Below, piece by piece: positions 13,335 through 14,634 of a stretch of 14,634 bases of DNA. The translations under genes were made by a program, and so were the position numbers. Each line of letters starts with the position of its first letter. Position 1 is the stretch's first letter. The DNA comes from Ruminococcus sp. UBA3767 (lineage in GTDB: Bacteria > Bacillota > Clostridia > Oscillospirales > Ruminococcaceae), in assembly GCA_002371625.1 (NCBI GenBank), contig DFFV01000118.1, positions 1-14,634 of the forward strand, in the 5' to 3' direction. Below the pieces are notes generated by a model that saw only the letters and a list, made by a program, of their open reading frames with translations, was not told the DNA's origin and did no database searches.

Positions 13335-14291
13335 ATGAAAAGAAAAAGTGTAAGCTATGCAAAATGGGGTTACATTTTCATGATCCCGTTTTTCGTTGTT
13401 TATATTATCTTCTCATTGTATCCTTTGATCCAGACTTTCTATAACAGCTTCCTTGATTACGTAATCGACCGTGGTTCTATCGGCGGAGGTTGGGGTGCTC
13501 AAACCACTGCTACCGAAACCATTAAGTTCTGCGGACTTGACAACTATGTGAACATCTTTGCTAAGGAAGAGACCCTTCTCCAGAGCTTCTGGAACACAGT
13601 TATCATGTGGATAATCGGTTTCATTCCTCAGATCGCAGTTTCACTTCTCCTTGCTACCTGGTTTACAGACCTTCGTCTGAAGATCAAGGCTCAAGGCTTC
13701 TTCAAGACTGTTATTTATCTTCCTAACGTTATCATGGCTTCTGCCGTTGCGTTCATGTTTACCTCGCTTCTTGAACGTGGAGGTTCATTGTTCAACGCCA
13801 CAAGCTGGATGACCGGCGAAGACTTAAGTATACTTGATACTGTCTGGGGTACCAGAGGTACAATCGGATTTATCAACTTCCTGTTATGGTACGGTAATAC
13901 CACTATCCTTCTCATGGCTGCTATCATGGGTATCGACCCGACACTTTATGAATCAGCTCAGATCGACGGTGCTACGCCAAGAGATACCTTCTGGAAGATC
14001 ACTATCCCGCTTATCAGACCTATCCTTTCATTCGTTCTCGTAACGTCTATGATCGGTGGTCTTCAGATGTACGACGTTCCTGCTTTGTTGACTAAGGACC
14101 AGGGTAATCCTAAGGGTAAAGCTCTTACGATCATCATGGAGGTTCAGCTGCGTAAGGATTCCGGTGTGGGTAAGGCTTCCGCCGTCTGCATTGCCATCTT
14201 TATCGTTTCCGCTATCCTCGGTATCATCCTTATGTTCGGTATGAACGACGACAAACCTAAAAAGAAAAAGAAGAAAAGGAGGGCGGCATAA
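13335..14291 (+). CDS. Sugar ABC transporter permease (CUT1, MalF-like)
   Basis: 318-residue inner-membrane permease of the binding-protein-dependent family. Predicted membrane helices are near 13-35, 88-109, 122-146, 178-200, 228-248 and 283-303, the usual six. The cytoplasmic EAA loop that docks the ATPase is clear at about 205-228 (YESAQIDGATPRDTFWKITIPLIRP), with the invariant glycine at 212. The early position and length match the MalF/UgpA-like partner. The C-terminus is an abrupt basic tail (KPKKKKKKRR) that can face the cytoplasm. The start at 13335 follows AAAGGG by 9 nt. It is separated from the binding protein by 147 nt holding two hairpins and joins the next permease with no intergenic base. 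Confidence 0.93.
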   Translation: MKRKSVSYAKWGYIFMIPFFVVYIIFSLYPLIQTFYNSFLDYVIDRGSIGGGWGAQTTATETIKFCGLDNYVNIFAKEETLLQSFWNTVIMWIIGFIPQIAVSLLLATWFTDLRLKIKAQGFFKTVIYLPNVIMASAVAFMFTSLLERGGSLFNATSWMTGEDLSILDTVWGTRGTIGFINFLLWYGNTTILLMAAIMGIDPTLYESAQIDGATPRDTFWKITIPLIRPILSFVLVTSMIGGLQMYDVPALLTKDQGNPKGKALTIIMEVQLRKDSGVGKASAVCIAIFIVSAILGIILMFGMNDDKPKKKKKKRRAA

Positions 14292-14634
14292 ATGACTGGT
14301 TCACTCGAGGTTGTTGGTCAGAAGACCAGTAATACCACCCTTACGATAAGAAGAATCGTTGCATATGTTGTGCTCGGCATTCTTGTTTTCATTTCCCTTT
14401 TCCCATTCTTCCTGCTGCTTATAAATGCTACTCGTGAAAGACGTCAGGTAGGTATTCAGTTCTACCCGGGCAGCGAGCTTATCAACAACATTAAAAAGCT
14501 CTTTGCTCCTGCTACTGCTGTTGCTTACGGAAGTGTTTACAGAGCTCTGCTTAACTCGCTGATAATTTCGGCAAGTGCTTCTCTGCTCAGCGTTTACTTC
14601 TCCGCTATCACAGCTTATGCTACTCACGTTTATC
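14292..14634 (+). CDS. Second sugar ABC permease (MalG-like), cut by window edge
   Basis: The first 114 residues of a second permease, open to the end of the window. After a polar N-terminus (MTGSLEVVGQKTSN) comes one clear membrane helix at about 23-44 (VAYVVLGILVFISLFPFFLL), followed by INATRE, the characteristic start of MalG/MsmG-type permeases. A second hydrophobic helix begins near LLNSLIISASASLLS. The EAA loop would lie beyond the edge. The ATG directly abuts the TAA of the first permease (14289-14291), and its ribosome binding site AAGGAGGG (14276-14283) lies inside that gene's lysine-tail codons. Together the two form the heterodimeric channel for the upstream binding protein. Confidence 0.88.
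   Translation, partial: MTGSLEVVGQKTSNTTLTIRRIVAYVVLGILVFISLFPFFLLLINATRERRQVGIQFYPGSELINNIKKLFAPATAVAYGSVYRALLNSLIISASASLLSVYFSAITAYATHVY

Noticed and set aside
1..14634. CRISPR arrays, tRNA or rRNA genes, insertion sequences with a transposase
   Set aside because: I looked for regularly spaced repeats, tRNA-like cloverleaf arms and transposase motifs and found none. The serine recombinase is the only mobile-element protein seen.

Overview
The window looks like a chromosomal segment of a Gram-positive clostridial anaerobe. A Ruminococcus-like gut or rumen member of the Oscillospiraceae is my best guess. The basis is the AGGAGG-type ribosome binding sites, the mixed AAG/AAA and AGA codon use, the rsmD-coaD pair, a homoaconitase-type leuC/leuD pair and a LacI-linked sugar ABC operon. 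No rRNA, tRNA, CRISPR array or origin was seen. The genus is an inference and no database was consulted.

Left edge (1-1840): a large serine recombinase gene with its own promoter reads rightward and ends at a bidirectional terminator. It is probably the integrase at the right end of a mobile element whose body lies outside the window. The host chromosome would then resume near 1756-1840.

1841-3550: a leftward housekeeping operon, rsmD (16S rRNA methylation) - coaD (coenzyme A synthesis) - a coiled-coil protein resembling membrane-ATPase stalk subunits, driven by a good promoter at 3522-3550.

3551-4070: a non-coding island holding a 444-bp element built as two diverged inverted arms of about 145 nt. 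Each arm carries two hairpins. The stems differ in sequence between the arms but stay paired, the most striking unexplained structure in the window.

4071-6139: a short-chain dehydrogenase (leftward) and a sugar-nucleotide-type nucleotidyltransferase (rightward) diverge from facing promoters. A 57-residue single-pass membrane protein converges on the nucleotidyltransferase gene.

6316-9812: a leucine biosynthesis cluster, leuC - unknown 128-residue protein - leuD - leuB. It covers isomerisation and oxidation of isopropylmalate; leuA is not in the window. The unknown gene sits between the two subunits of one enzyme.

9813-14634: a 776-bp gene-free region rich in palindromes and repeats precedes a LacI-family regulator with a TTG start. 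Then come a lipoprotein sugar-binding protein with strongly biased codons, a strong intercistronic hairpin, and two CUT1-type permeases, the second cut by the window edge. Together these are an oligosaccharide importer under a local repressor. No ATPase gene is present here, so it is either beyond the edge or shared from elsewhere in the genome.
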